The notes: generated by a model not told the origin, from the letters alone. A DNA stretch of 64,000 nucleotides from Chondrosia reniformis (GCA_947172415.1 OX359196.1:5767901-5831900), one strand, 5' to 3'; shown: positions 36,480 to 50,221, counted from the first letter of the stretch. Program-made: numbers and translations.

Positions 36480-39400
36480 ATGGAAGAAGTAGACAAGATT
36501 ATTCTTGCATCCTTGAAGGATATTGGAAGGTAAGCTAATCATCTTAACCATAAGCCATAATATTGTGCTGCGGTTGCAGTTTGCTAAAAGGACAATTGAT
36601 TGTTCGTTTGCTTCGTCGAGGGCTGATTGTCTAAAATAGCATACGTGTATGTAGTATTCTGAAAGTTTTATGTACTCAATTTCCGTATAGTTCCCATGAC
36701 GATGAGTTAATCGGACTGCACGAGTTCACTCCCCAGCTCCTGATTGAAGGGTGTGTTCGCTGCCTGAAGATTACCAATCCAAATTATGAAGGATCACACA
36801 TTGTTCCTGAAGCGATGTCAGCCAAGTATCGCACGTGCACTGACCTTGCGAAAAACATTAAGGTATATGATACCAATAATGTCAAATTTGTAGGTAGTAT
36901 TTCACGCTTCTCTGTTCCTATAGGATTTGGGCTATCCCGGGGAGATTGGTTATCAAACCTTTTTGTACTCTTCGCCTAAGGAGTGGCGGAAACTGCTAAT
37001 GTTCCTTCTGGAAAAGCTTCCCAAAGAGAAGGCGCAGATTACAAATGAACCGCTTGGTTTGTGACTAGCACACCTTACCAAATCGCTATGCTTATGAAGA
37101 GCTACAAAAGGATATCCAATCTTCTGCCCCATATTCATTCCATCTAGGTACAGCTGCACTCATGAATAAAGCCTTTTCTGCTGAGCTAGCCAGACAACTG
37201 AAGATTCCATGGACACCTTCTTCTTGTAAGAGGAACTCTGTGCGCTGGCTTGACGGGGACACATGGCATCTGGAGGTACTACTAGAGTTGGCTCTCTGTC
37301 ATAACCTGTTTTGCAATAACCAGCCAGTTGTTATTCTATTGAATACTTGTAGGGAAGACGAGGATTGAGGAATTTCCACAGTGTTAATCTAACTGTTCCC
37401 AAGGACACTGATCAACCAGATAGACATATACCAAAAGGTATTCAAATGGTATTCTATTGTATGCATACAATACATTTTAAGTATTGCTTGGAGTTAATAT
37501 ATTGTAGTTAATCTTAATTGGAACGTGAGCACACATGCAACTACACCAACAGGGCTTACATTCTATGTAGTATTTGCCAAAAGTCTAATACAAACTAATC
37601 CTTCAGCACCCAAAGCCACACCCCCGCCCTAAACCCACCACTCATAGTGAAGTCCTGTGCTGTATGCTGTCCAAATTATTCCATGATTTGTCTGTCTGTA
37701 GCTCTCAAGAGGTATGAGCACTTGTTCCTGCCTCTTGTGTCAGACCAGCCCTCCATCAGAGATGATTTGATAGCCTCCCTAATCCAACGGAATTCTGAGG
37801 AGTTTGTAGCTCAGCAGGAATGGGAAACTGAATGGAACCAGGCTGGTCTGGCCTCACGGCTCTCAGAAGCAGTATGTATCTGTCAAACGTCACTAATCTA
37901 TCAATAAGGGGAATTCTTTAGCAACCATGATACTCTTAATTATCGACTAACCCCCTAATGTGTATATATGTACATAGCAATGTTATACCATAACATGCAT
38001 ATCAAAATGGTAGAACATCCTCGTGATAATTAGAAGTGAACAAACAGAAGTAGTTGTGGTTTGATTATCTCTGAGAAATTTGCTATGGCAGTGTATTCAT
38101 ATTTTCTCTGTTTAGGACTATAGGGAACGCAAGAGACAGCAGATTAGAAAGAAGGTAAATGGCCAGTTGAAGTCAGGTGTGGGGCCTAGTCAATCATCAA
38201 TGTTAAGTACTTCAATAGACTTCAACCAGCTGGTCAACTCTTTTGCCAGTAAGCTTCAAGGCATTCACCATTATCTACACTTTACACTCTGAACTCTGTC
38301 CTCCTCAGCTGACAGTAAAGGGGGAAGGAGTACCAGATTCCAGAAAACTGAAAAGCTCCAGTTTACCATGGAAGAAGGTTTGGGATCAATGGAGTCTGCA
38401 CAAACAGAAGAGGTGAGTTATAGCCATCAAGTCTATTCCATCAGGCTGAGCTAAAGTGTAGTCCCATTGTTACATTAGGTCAGAATTTTGAGATATATAT
38501 TTTACACAAGTACCTCTATGGAACAGTGAACATTTTTTGTGTTATTAGGATCTGCGGCGACAAAGAGAACAGGAACTGGTATCTTTACAGGAGCAACTTG
38601 CCAGTATTACTGAAAGTTTGGAAGGGATGGAGATGGACATTAAAAAGTTCCTCACCAACCAGCAGCAGCTCTTGGAAATGACAGCTACCCAGGAAGCAAG
38701 AAATAAAGAGCTGGAGGACGCTTACCGGGTGAAGAAGAAGACAATTGACCTCTTGCCTAATGCCGAGGAGAACATTGTCACTTTAGAGGGAGTTGTGGAT
38801 GCCAGTAGCGAACGTCTAGTCAAGCTAGCTACCAAATGGGAGGAACATAGGGGACCTCTGATCGGGGAATACAGACATTTGAAGGCAGCGCATACAGCAA
38901 GTCTTGTGAGTTGTCTAAGTGTGAGGATTGTATCCGAGTTCAGGTATTATTGTGAGGCACAAAATGTTTGTAGGAGACAACAGGTGGTCTTGTGGACCAG
39001 ATCAAGGCCATGAGAATTAAAATGAAGGAGCTTGCTGAAGAGGGTAAAATGAAAGAAGAATTGTACAGAAGATTGGTAATTCTCTTCATTACTTATGCAA
39101 TTATTTTGCAGTTCATTTCATATTGTTACTCTACTCATGATCAGTCATTCTCCCATTGCTGAGTGTCACATACGTAGTATGTGCTTACCTTACATGGCCC
39201 AGTAGAGTAAGAAAGAGACATCTGACTGTATTCTCATCTAAATTCTCTAGATTTGCCCAAAGTCAAAGGTCTAGAAAACATCTCTCTTAAACTATTATAT
39301 TTACAGTTTTGCTTCCTCTTGTTTATTTAATCATAAATCCAAGGAAATGGTGTTTTACAGGTCACTGCTGCCATCCATTTGATATTTTGTAGGCAATAGA

Positions 39401-40037
39401 ACAGGAGAGGATGAACAAGGGACAGAACCGATCTAGTTACACCAAACGCATCATGGAAATTGTTAACAACATTTCTAAACAGAAAGATGGAATTGCTGTC
39501 ATTCTAGCAGACACCCAACTGGTCCAAAGAGAGATTAACCAACTTTCTGGAAAATTAGACCGGCTGTTTATTGTGGTAGATGAACAGATCTTTAAAGTAA
39601 TTTTTCCAGATTACCATCACTTATTTAACTTGTGTATAGGTTTGTTGGCACTTTGTTGTTGCAGCTACTAATTGTATGCCTCTTCTTTGTGCACAGGATG
39701 CAAAGGTGGAGCAGGCCAGTAGAACTGCTTATAAACATTTAGCATCACTTAGAGAGGTAAGCCAGAGAAGATCTTTGAATTTTATGTAATCTGTCATATG
39801 AATTTCTTATGTTCCTGACTGCCACCCCCTTGCTGCTTGCAGAAATCTGCTTTAGTTTTGGATGCAATTAGAGAAATTTGGCAGGTAAGAAGGCAAATTA
39901 AAGATCTCAAAGAACAAATTGATAATGAAAGCAGCAAAAAAGTGGCTGCCACTTTGGAGAAAATCTCTAGTGACTTGCAGGAGATGAAAGAGGAAAATAA
40001 ACAACTTGTGGCTAAAATTAAAGCTAGAAAGGAGTGA
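36480..40037 (+). CDS. CCDC22: CCDC22, Commander (CCC) complex subunit
   Basis: Thirteen exons: 36480-36529, 36691-36862, 36924-37056, 37148-37275, 37353-37437, 37702-37871, 38116-38248, 38309-38412, 38549-38905, 38974-39075, 39393-39596, 39697-39756, 39843-40037. They sum to 1893 bases, an open frame of 630 residues; human CCDC22 is about the same size. The start [16 protein letters not shown] matches the family N-terminus. [17 protein letters not shown] and [12 protein letters not shown] are further hallmarks of the calponin-homology-like NN-CH domain (about 1-160). The second half is coiled coil. CCDC22 pairs with CCDC93 and COMMD proteins in endosome-to-surface recycling. All 13 junctions are GT-AG and phases agree, so confidence is very high. 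Confidence 0.96.
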
Positions 40038-40219
40038 CTCTAATTGTTGTTATGTGGTTTATACGTATAGATAATAATACGTGATTCTGTGATATGAATT
40101 TTTAATACACGTTCCAGCAGCATTAGGCTTTAGGCGCCGAAAATAATTATCAGCCCAGGGCGTTTAATGATCAACGCATGACTGGACACTTAATAGGTGA
40201 TTTCTAAATTTTGTCCATC
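40038..40219. other. CCDC22 3' flank and NUP98 promoter region
   Basis: A 182-base gap between two same-strand genes. It holds a GC-rich patch (ggcgccgaaa near 40133) about 90 bases before the NUP98 start and a AATACACG-type AT-rich stretch after CCDC22. No TATA box is evident. Confidence 0.45.
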
Positions 40220-43200
40220 ATGTTTCAGGGTGGTGGTGAGTTTTTTAACATTACGCAGTTGAAACTATATTCATGCTTTCTACTTTACTATGATTTAAAA
40301 ATAGGTTTATTCAACAGACCAACATCACAAACTTCGGGTACATCTGGTGGACTGGCTGGAGGATTAGTTGGAGGAGGATTATTTACTTCACAAGCATCGA
40401 CGACAGGACAGGGGCTTTTCAGTGAGTGTCCACAGTTGGTGCATTGTCGTTTCACTGTATAGCGCGATACTGATGGCGTACTTGAGTGGTTTACATCCAT
40501 TATAAGCCTACTTTTGCGGGTCCCAAATTGGATCTCTTATATTGGTAGAAACTTCAAAGGCTATGTGTCCTGATTTCTGAACGAGATGGAGAAGTCCCAT
40601 CGTCATACGTTTACCAGTTTAATTCAGAGGGCGGGGTGAAAATTAAGGTAGACTTATAATTAGGAGACTAAAGCTCACTGGAGGTGAAGGCTGGGTATAA
40701 AGTCGAAAGTTATGATATTAAGCTTGCACTATTTGGTTTAATCTGAGACCTTCAGCATAAACGTCAGCCATTTTGTTGTTATAGCTGTCCATCAAATAAC
40801 CCAAATTGAAAGCTTGATAATATGTACCAGATATCCACCCAATACTACATCCACCCTATGTAGGTACTTCTAGTGTCTTCAGTACCCCTTCACAAGCTAC
40901 TGGTGGAGCTAGTGCTGGAATGTTCCAAAGTCCACAACCCAGTGGTGCTGGGGGGCTCTTTAATGCTGGTCAATCCGGTGGTGGATTAGGTGGCCGTTTA
41001 GGTGGAGGATTAGGAGGTCTGGGAGGTGGGGGTACCCTTGGAACTGGAGGCGGGGGATTGGGAGGTACGTACTGGGGAATTACATACATTTTATTGAATT
41101 TATCTAACTCTTCTGTCCATGGTTTTGTTAAAAGGAGTTTTAGGAACATCTGGTGGACTGGGAACTGGTCTTGGAGGAGGACTCAGTGGTGGGAGTGGTC
41201 TTGGAGGAGGACTTGCTGGTGGGAGTGGTCTAGGAGGTGGACTTGCTGGTGGGAGTGGTCTTGGAGGAGGACTTGCTGGTGGGAGTGGTCTTGGAGGAGG
41301 ACTTGCTGGTGGGAGTGGTCTTGGAGGAGGTCTTGCTGGTGGGAGTGGTCTTGGAGGAGGACTGGGTGGTGGGAGTGGCCTTGGAGGAGGACTGGGTGGT
41401 GGGAGTGGTCTTGGAATAGGGCTTGGTGGTGGGAGTGGTCTTGGAGGAGGCCTTGGAACTTCTAGTGCAGGAAGTGGTATGTTTAGTAGTTCTACCACTG
41501 GAGCCTTTGGCACGGGAAACACTTTAGGTGCATCTCTGGGAGCTGGAGTGGGTTTAGGGGGTCAAAGTATCTTTCAAGGTGAGACACATTTGAGCATAAA
41601 CAAATATTAGTAAACTGCTGGGTTTTTTAATTAGCAGGTACAACCATATCTGGTACAGCCAAGCCTTTCGATGTAAGTTATACTCTGTTCCTAGATTCTG
41701 CTGCTGATATCCTTTCCTCCTTCTCTTTGTAGCCGCCTAAAGTTTCAGACACGGCTGTAAAGAATGGTAACCATATCAATGTCCATTGCAAGCTAATGTC
41801 AATTTCTTTTATGAAAGATTATGAGGCAAAATCAGTGGATGTAAGGAACTTTCTGTTGCTTTTTACTTTATTTTAATTTAAGTTGTTTCTCTGTAATTTC
41901 TGATAGGAATTGAGATGTGAAGATTACCAGCAGAACAGGAAGGGAAAACAGAGCGGTGGACTAACTGGTGGGGTTGGGATGGGGCTCGGAGCTACTTCCA
42001 AGGCTGGAGGTATTGTCTATAGTAATCCTTGCAAGCGACATATTATAGTTCATAAGAACTTTTTTCTTTAGGTCTAGGTACCAGCATTGGAGGAGGAACA
42101 GTACTTAATCAGAATAAGGTAACATGTGTTGAATGATCCTGTGTCTACTCTTTTAGAAAAGAAAATACTTTGACATTATACGACAGACTAGCCTAGGAGG
42201 TGGAGGTCTCAGTGGAGGTCTCGGTGGAGGTCTCAGTGGAGGCCTAGGGGGAGGTCTTGGTGGAGGTCTTGGTGGAGGTCTTAGTGGAGGTCTTGGGGGA
42301 GGCCTTGGAACATCTACTGGTACAACATTAAGTGGTGGATTAGGCTCTGGTTTGAACAAATCAACTGGTTTAGGTACGTATATGGCCACTGATTGCCTGA
42401 TTTCATAAAGCAGTGCATATTTTATATTATCTTCTTTGAAAAGGTGGAGGCCTTGGCGGAGGTCTTGGCGGAGGTCTTGGCGGAGGTCTTGGCGGAGGTC
42501 TTGGCGGAGGTCTCGGTGGAGGTCTTGGTGGAGGTCTTGGTGGAGGCCTTGGTGGAGGCCTTGGTGGAGGCCTTGGTGGAGGCCTTGGCGGAGGTCTCGG
42601 TGGAGGTCTTGGTGGAGCAGGTCTAACCTCCTCCAGTGGCCTTACTTCAACAGCAGCATCAAAGCTTGGAGGTAGTGTACTGTATATTATTGATCCAAAA
42701 CCACTATCTGAATGAAATCTCAAAGGAACGGGTCCTCTCAAATATGGCTACCTTTTTCCTTTCAGGAGGCCTTGGGCTGGCAAATACCAGTTTGGGAGGA
42801 GGGTTGAAGCTGGGAGGTGGTGAGTTGAGTCTGTTTAGAATTGATGACCTTGATAGCTTGTATCAATTTTAGGTTTAACTAATCAATCTGGAGGACTGGG
42901 AGGCGGTCTGGGTGGAGGGTTAGGTGGGGGACTAAGTGGAGGACTGGGTGGAGGATTGGGTGGAGGACTGGGTGGAGGATTGGGTGGAGGACTGGGTGGA
43001 GGACTGGGTGGAGGACTGGGTGGAGGACTGGGTGGAGGACTGGGTGGAGGACTGGGTGGAGGTCTGAGTGGAGGACTGGGTGGAGGCCTGAGTGGAGGTT
43101 AGTTTGTTGTATAGAATTCATTTTATTGCTTAATAAATAGTGTTATTTTCTCAGCTGGAGGGCTTGGTACTGGGGTTGGAAATCTCGGTGCCTCTAAAAT

Positions 43201-46200
43201 GGGAAGATCTACTTTGGATAGTGGTGCTAACCAGTAGGTTATGGAGTTGCTATGACAACATTTTGAAGTTAAGCTGTCATTGTGTTTGTTTATGCAGATT
43301 GGAGGAACAGCAGAAGCAGGCACTGTGGAAACTACAGTTTGAATCACTGAAATACTCTCCATTTGGGGATTCCCCACTTTTCAGGATGGGATTGCAGGTG
43401 GATGGTGCTTGTGACCTTTGAACCTCATACTTTAAGCCCTATCCATGGTCTGTAGGAAGAGCAACGTATGAAGAAGGCAAGGGACTACCCAGTTGTATCC
43501 ACCAGTGAAGCTCCACGGCCACCTATTGCCCACTACAAACTAAGTAGAACACGTTTTTCCCCGAAGTTTAGGCCGGCTACGTCAACTGCCAAAGGACTCA
43601 TTACCTCAAAATCTGAGAAATCTAAACTCTTTGAAGGCCTTGACGACTCACAGAAGGGAGATTTTAGTCCCAGGCAGAGTGTCAAAAGACTTATTTTAAC
43701 ACCCAAATCTGCCAAAATGGTTAAGGTTTGTCTTGATATTGAGAAAGTAAAAACCTGTATGAAGAGTATTTACTTTCTTTGCTAGACTACCACAAGAGAA
43801 GCAGATTCTACAACTCTTAAAACACCAGACACATCTCCCAAAAAATCCCCACCTAAAACACCAGCTGCTCATTCTCTCACAGAGAGCAGCCTACTGACAG
43901 CCAAGCCACTCTTCAGCCCCAACACTCCGATGGTCACTAGACACTTCATGGAACAAGATGTCAGCTTTGAAAGCCCTGAGCTTCATGTTGGAGGAAGACG
44001 GCACTTGCAGTCGGACAGCATTATCAGGCCGACGCCAATAAGGTAATGTACGTATATCCAAGGGTTTATTTTAAGGAGGGGACTGAGGGCAAATTGTCTG
44101 CCAATAATAAGTCTTTAGACTGGCTAAACCTGCAATTAACAAAGGAGATAGATTTGAGGGCACTTGATGTAATAACACCATTTCCGAACTTACTATATAC
44201 GGCATTTTAATAAGCAATCCAGTGTGCCTTAAATGAGTACGAATTTAGTGACACACTGACTTGTAATTCAGCTTTAGATTAAGGTTGTATTTCTGAGACA
44301 TTATTTATGTAACTTCCTTTTGTTGACTGGCCGAAGAATGTCCTACCAGCTGTTATTTGAGTACATACAGATTTATGTATGTACACCAGAAGGTCTTAGA
44401 CTTTATTCTATGATTTCTCTTGTTAGACCCGCCCCTTCTGCTCTGTGTGATCCTGACCCACAGGAAGGTGTGGAGGAGGTTGACTATGTTGCTGAGGAGA
44501 GCAGAAAGTGTGGTATTGTCTTAGAAAGGAAAGACTACTACACAATTCCTCCTCTGGTTGAGCTTGATGAGAGAGTAGATAAAGGAGAAATATTAAAAAT
44601 TAATGATTTTATAATTGGAAGGAAGGAGTACGGAGAAGTTTGTTTTGTTGGTGAAACTGATGTCACAGGACTAGACCTGGATAATCTTAGTAAGTTAACG
44701 AGCTACTTTGCATATGTAGCATGCACAGAATCTAAAAGTGATACAAGAAACCAAATGGAAGTTCCAAGCCTTTTAGTGAAAGGAGCCTCCCTTTAAACAG
44801 GAGGGCTTCTTTTAGAAATTGTCACAGAGATGGGCAAATTTAAAATAGTTTTTTTTGATAGGGAATCAAGTTGAATATGTCTGTTTGCTATTTAAAAAAA
44901 AGATGGGAGGGCAAATGTCCCCGCCCCTAAAGGAACTTGCCTTTAAACAGACTCAATGTAAAAGACTCAATATTGAGTCTGTATTCTCATCAAATTAATT
45001 TTTCAGTACAAAGAATGCTTTTTTAAAACATAACAGAAGTGGACATGCTATTGTTTACCAGCCAATATGTCTTCATTTGCTTTTTCAAAAACAGTTTTTA
45101 TTGAACACATGGAAGTGACGGTTTATCCAGATGATGAAAACAAGCCACCTGAAGGGGAGGAGCTTAACAAGAAGGCCATAGTTACCCTACATAAGATATG
45201 GCCCCGAGATAAGACCACTAGAGAGCTGATAATGGTGAGTTAATATGCGGCACATGTACATACGTACATGTGCAGTGTCAGCATTTCCATGTGTACATAA
45301 CTGTCATGAAGCTACATACTGTACATATGTACATTAGGATCCACAACGTTTACAAATAATGAAGTATGCGGAAAAACTGCAGAGGTCTACAGCCAAGATA
45401 GGTGCAGAGTTTATTGACTATAAACCTGATTCTGGGAGTTGGGTCTTTGAGGTGAAGCACTTTTCAAAATATCGCTTGATCCAAGACAATGATAGCTCTG
45501 ATGGAGAAGAAGAACAGGGAAAAGGCACCAAGGTATAGCTGTAGAACACATGCTCCATATTGCTGTGATACGTAAATTGAGACCCAGTATGTCAGATTTG
45601 AGGAAGTGTATCAACTGTGTTGTCTGCCTTGTTGCTCTTTATAATATTTTCAAAAAGTACTTGAACTTATGTCGTTTAATTTGATTGGTGTAAAGAACCT
45701 ATTTTCACTACATGTGATCATGTCTTACTTTTGTACATTCAGAAATGCATATTGTCATCCATATGTTTATGTTTATGTTTATGTTTATGTATCTCACCAT
45801 CAAATGAGGCCTTGCCTTTTGCTACGTAGGTCAGTATAAAAGTTGTGATGCAATAGCTTGTCATACGTACTTTTGATTGGCTACTTTCAGGTGAAGGTCA
45901 AGGATGCCGACAGCCATCTGAAGTTTAAGCAGAAGCAGAAGGATGATGATAAGGTAATTCAGATACCTCAGAAGAGGGTTTCACTCACTATTCCAAGACT
46001 AGACAGCGATGACGACCAAAAGGAAGTATCCTCTACAAGACCAGCAGTTAAACCAGTTTTGTCTCCTTCCTCACATCCTTCTCCTCCTTCCCACCAACAA
46101 GCAAAAAGAAGGGAAATTAGCTCGCACCAAGTCCAAATCATGAAGGGCTCATTCTTCTCTGACCAAACATCATTGCAGGAGAAGGTTGACAGTACAGTAG

Positions 46201-49200
46201 AAATGGACTTTACTTGTACTGATTTGCTTCTACAGCAGAAGAAACCTCAAAAGACGAGTGCTCCTTCTTTTCCAGTTGGCTCCCTATTATCAAAGTCAGC
46301 CATTTTATTTCCAAGTCAGTCTGTCAAACCACAGTATGAAACCTTTGAGGTTCAGTCTGATGAGGAAATGCCTTCTTCGCCGCACACAACTCAACCGGGT
46401 GAGGAATTCTCCACTCCAGCGAAGGATGACCAAATGGAATTGTCTGAAAAGGAAGGCTTGATGTCAACATATGTGGCTGACGTCCCAAAGGAGATCCTCA
46501 GCCAAGTAGTTCCAGATCAGTTCAGCAGGACTAGGGAACTCATGAAGACTGATGCTGCTGCGTTCCTTGGCAAATCCTTCAGAGTAGGATGGGGTCCAAA
46601 CTGGAGCATCTACCATTCAGGATTTAGTATTTCAGAGTTGGGTCGGGGGAAGACCCAGTTCTCATCCTACAGTGAGTCCCCTGAGCAGGCAGACATCCTT
46701 CCAATCAGAGTAGTAGTGGAACAGGTCAGTAGTCATCCACTGCAGTTGATCCAGCATCACAGATTCCCTATAAATGGAGCCTACCTGCCTCTCTTGAGGA
46801 TTCAGCTCGAACACAGTATTACGAGTGGCAAAGTAGGCCCTCACCAGCTGCCCCTCTACAAGTCAAATGTTGGCCCATCCCTGCTACACAGCTTTGCCTC
46901 CCTGCCTAGGGACCTCTGGCCCAATGACATGCCAAACAGCATTCATATGTGGCAGGTCTGGCAGCTCTGTAAGGCTCTATGGGGTCCACTTCCAGAAGAA
47001 GAAGGTAGGATGTCTTTGAAGACATTTTCTTTGCCAAAAATCAGCACTAATTTGTCATTCTGTTTTGTCCCTTTCAGTAGCTTGCAATGAGGATGGAGGC
47101 AAGTATGGAGATGCTATCGCTAGGAGAACAGCTTTGTCATATTGGTTTATGGAGGTGCTGTCTATTGATGCAAACAAACAGGCAAAAGAAGAGATAATTT
47201 CAAAGGTCAGTTCAAATTTATTAGGTAACCAAGTAACAGAGCTGTATACCATATTTGTCTGAATAGAGGCCCAGTCCTCTGTATTTGGTGGTTTCAATAA
47301 TTTTTGGCCTGTATGTGTGAAGTAGCGTCACAGCTGTACAATTTACAAATTTCTACTTTTATTTGATACTCAGTGAGGATGGATAGATGGTTGTTTTGTT
47401 TCTGTAGGAGCAAGGCCATGCCCATGCCATTTTTTCACTTCTTTGTGCTGGAATGGTGTCAGAGGCTGCCACTTTGGCTGTGGAGCACCGAGATTATCAC
47501 CTGGCAACCCTCATAGCCCAAGGGGGGTGGGGTAACCCAGTGTTGACAGACAACATTAGAGATCAGCTGTCAGAATGGGAAGGCCAGAAAGTGAGTTCCA
47601 GACAAAGGCAACCAGAAGTTATCAGTTCTTCACAAAAGTTGTAAACTACTTCTCTCCTAGTCTAAAAGAACTGGGAAGACCTCAGTGTTTTACTCATGAA
47701 TATATGCTTCAACAAACCTATAGCAATTTTTAAAGTGTCAATATTTAAATCATTTACTTCTACACAATAATATTTCAATTCTCTTTTAGTCTAAAATAGT
47801 TGGTAAGGTCCCAATGTTTTTAATTATAAATATTGTTTAAGTACGTACTACTCTAAGTTTGTTTGTGTTTAAAGTAGTAATTTACATCTCCCCCATTTGT
47901 GTGGACACTAGTTGTGTTATTCCTTCATTCTGTCTTGCAGGCTTATCATTTTATTGATGATGCCTACTTGAGGATATATGTGCTCCTGGCTGGTTTGATG
48001 GTTTGGAAAGTGGGCAGAAAAGATATTAACTTATGTAAAGAATTGGAGTGGAAAAGGTCACTTGCTTTGCATCTTTGGTAAGTATGAAATACAGCACACA
48101 CTTTTCAATTTACTTACTAGGATTTGCTGTCCGTAATGTATACGTATACTGTACTTACCTACATACATACCTATCCACCAATTAGGTATGTCTCTCCTCC
48201 GACGGCTCCTATTGAAGAGGTGGTAGACCTGTTTAATTATGCTTTTGGGGTTAGTGAGCTCTGTAGATCTCTAAACATTTGTCAACTCTCTGTCCATATC
48301 CATTGGTACTATCTGCATGCAGGGGAGTGAAGATAATAAGCCCTACAGCTGTCCTCCCAGGCCTCCCTACTTCCAGAAGGACACCTCTCTCTCATATTAT
48401 GACATGTGTTACCAGTTACTGTGTTTCTATACTGGATCCCAGCCTTTCCTTGATGAGGTGCTAGTGCCAGAAAACTCAACCAGTGACCCTCTTGACTACA
48501 GATTGAGGTACGTATGTGTGCACACTATCCACCTGTATCCACAATGATCTTTTCATCTTCTACATGCAGTTGGCACTTGTTCCAGGTCATTCAGTCCCTG
48601 GGTCTTCATTACAACATCAGTGATTCTGCCATTGAATCTTTGCATTTGAATTATTCAGCACAACTTGCCGCAGAAGGGATCTGGCAGTGGGCCTGTTTTG
48701 TTGCTCTGCACATTGAGAACCCCAGCAGGTCAGCCAAACTCAAGATATTTGAAAACAAACTATCATATCAGAATTGCCTTAATTTGTCTACGTATGTACC
48801 TATGTGTATACATACTTCTTTCATGTTTTCCTTCTTCATGATGCTCAAGAATGATAACCTATGATTTCAAATTGATTATCATTTTGAGTATTCATACATA
48901 CAGTACTGATTACAATTGCTTTACCACCTCAAACGAACATGATGATGAATTAATATGATGTTTGTGCTGTTGCATTAAATAAGGCAATTCAGACAAGTTT
49001 TATGTGTGTACTGTGTTTTATGTTTATTTTTGCTCTCCTCAAAGACGTTTAAAGGCCATAAAGGATATCTTAGTCCTGCACTGTTCTCACACCCACGAGT
49101 ACACAGAAGAGGAGAGGTTTGCTGTGTCTCAGCTTCAGATTTCTCCGACCCTTCTCCATGAAGCCAAGGCTTTACATGCAAGATACAGAGGAGAGGTTGA

Positions 49201-50083
49201 TTTGGAAGTAGCCCATCTTATGCAATCAGGACTCTGGGATCAAGCCCATGCTATTATAATGGATAAACTTGTCCCCAAGGCCATCATAACTAGTAAGCCT
49301 ACCTATGTAAAAGGTCAAAGTTCATGCATCCAGAATAACTTTTGTACTTTGTTAGATGATGTTAAATTCTTAAATGATGCATTGAGCAAGATGGAGAAGT
49401 ACAAGAGAAAGATTAATAAGTGGAACAATAATGGCTCAGTGGGTTAATAATAGCTCTGAAAGGATTTTTAAAGATATTATTTGTGGATTCGTTCTTAGGT
49501 AATTTTGGACTATATTACTGTCAGTAACTATATGGCGATGGCTGAGAGTGAAGACCTTACTAGTGATGTGTTTGAGAGTCTCTTAAGTCTGTCACAGAGG
49601 GTCGAATACCTGCCTCTTAATACGGTTGAGCAGAGGTACGTAAGTGTGTGTGTACACATCAACTTTTTATTTTTAGCATTTTGCACATTTTTTATTTAGA
49701 GCTTGCAGAAGTGTCATTGCAGAGGAGGTTGCAAATAGTCTACAAATTTGTGTAAGTCAAATGTATTGGTATCTAGTAGGAATGGATTTACAATCTTGAT
49801 TTTCATAAATGTTATAGATTTCTACAATGGAGTTTCATTGTTTACGATGATTTTAATTTGTATATTTTATTGCTTTTAAATGTCCTCACTGTATCATTTA
49901 TACACATAAGAAGTAGTTATGATTATATTGTAATTTAATAGCTTTTGCTTGTTGTAGATTGAAGCTGGATTTAATGAGGCTGACCTGTATGGTCCAGTCA
50001 ATAACCTTCCACTTGCTGAAGATGCCACGCTGATGCAGTATTCGTCTCTGCTTTACCAGAGTATCAGCCATCTTGATGTGTAA
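40220..50083 (+). CDS. NUP98: NUP98-96 precursor with Gly-Leu repeats in place of FG repeats
   Basis: Multi-exon gene from ATG at 40220 (MFQGGGLFNRPTSQ; exon 1 40220-40235, exon 2 40305-40421) to TAA at 50083. The N-terminal repeat region (to about 43200) is built of GLGGG-type units. It is interrupted by a clear Rae1-binding GLEBS motif at about 41640-41970 (AKPFDPPKVSDTAVK, MKDYEAKSVDELRCEDYQQN). Conserved NUP98 linkers follow: YSPFGDSPLFR (43350) and KLFEGLDDS (43630). The autoproteolytic domain spans about 44420-45530 (GIVLERKDYYTIPPL, DFIIGRKEYGEV) and ends in HFS at 45458-45466, the expected self-cleavage site, so separate Nup98 and Nup96 proteins are expected. Nup96 follows, with FRVGWGPNW at about 46580, WKRSLALHLW at 48050 and DPLDYRLS-like DPLDYRLR at 48490, ending in the Y-complex helical solenoid. 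Some middle exon borders are approximate. Confidence 0.94.
41188..41458 (+). repeat. Coding 30-bp tandem repeat (GGSGLGGGLA) in NUP98
   Basis: Nine near-identical 30-base units encode GGSGLGGGLA/G decapeptides inside one NUP98 exon (about 41136-41579). The exon ends with the only FG dipeptide of the repeat zone (GAFG, 41500-41511). The near-identity of units shows recent tandem amplification or homogenisation. Confidence 0.85.
42186..43099 (+). repeat. Coding 12-bp tandem repeats (GGLG) in three NUP98 exons
   Basis: Three separate exons (about 42190-42374, 42445-42671, 42874-43098) each consist mostly of 12-base units ggtggaggtctt/ggaggactgggt, which encode repeated GGLG tetrapeptides with occasional Ser. 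Each block ends in a short non-repeat sequence. The plus strand is G-rich with many GG/GGG runs and could form G-quadruplexes. Confidence 0.85.
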
Positions 50084-50221
50084 CGCATCTCAACATTTCC
50101 AGAAGTGTACTATATTAGCACTGCCCGTGGATCCTGCTAACCTTTTACATATCACATTGTACCAAGCGCTGCTTTCAGAACAACATATATATATGTACAT
50201 GTACTTTATATACGTATATAT

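Noticed and set aside
41100..42741. Arg/Trp-rich and Pro/Arg-rich frames over the Gly-rich repeats
   Set aside because: Alternate-frame and antisense shadows of NUP98 repeats; the Gly-Leu frame is the one joined by correct intron phases to GLEBS and the NUP98 linker.
42427..42741. Possible collagen or silk-like gene on the basis of Gly/Pro repeats
   Set aside because: The coding frame is Gly-Leu without the Gly-X-Y Pro pattern, and flanking exons are clearly NUP98.
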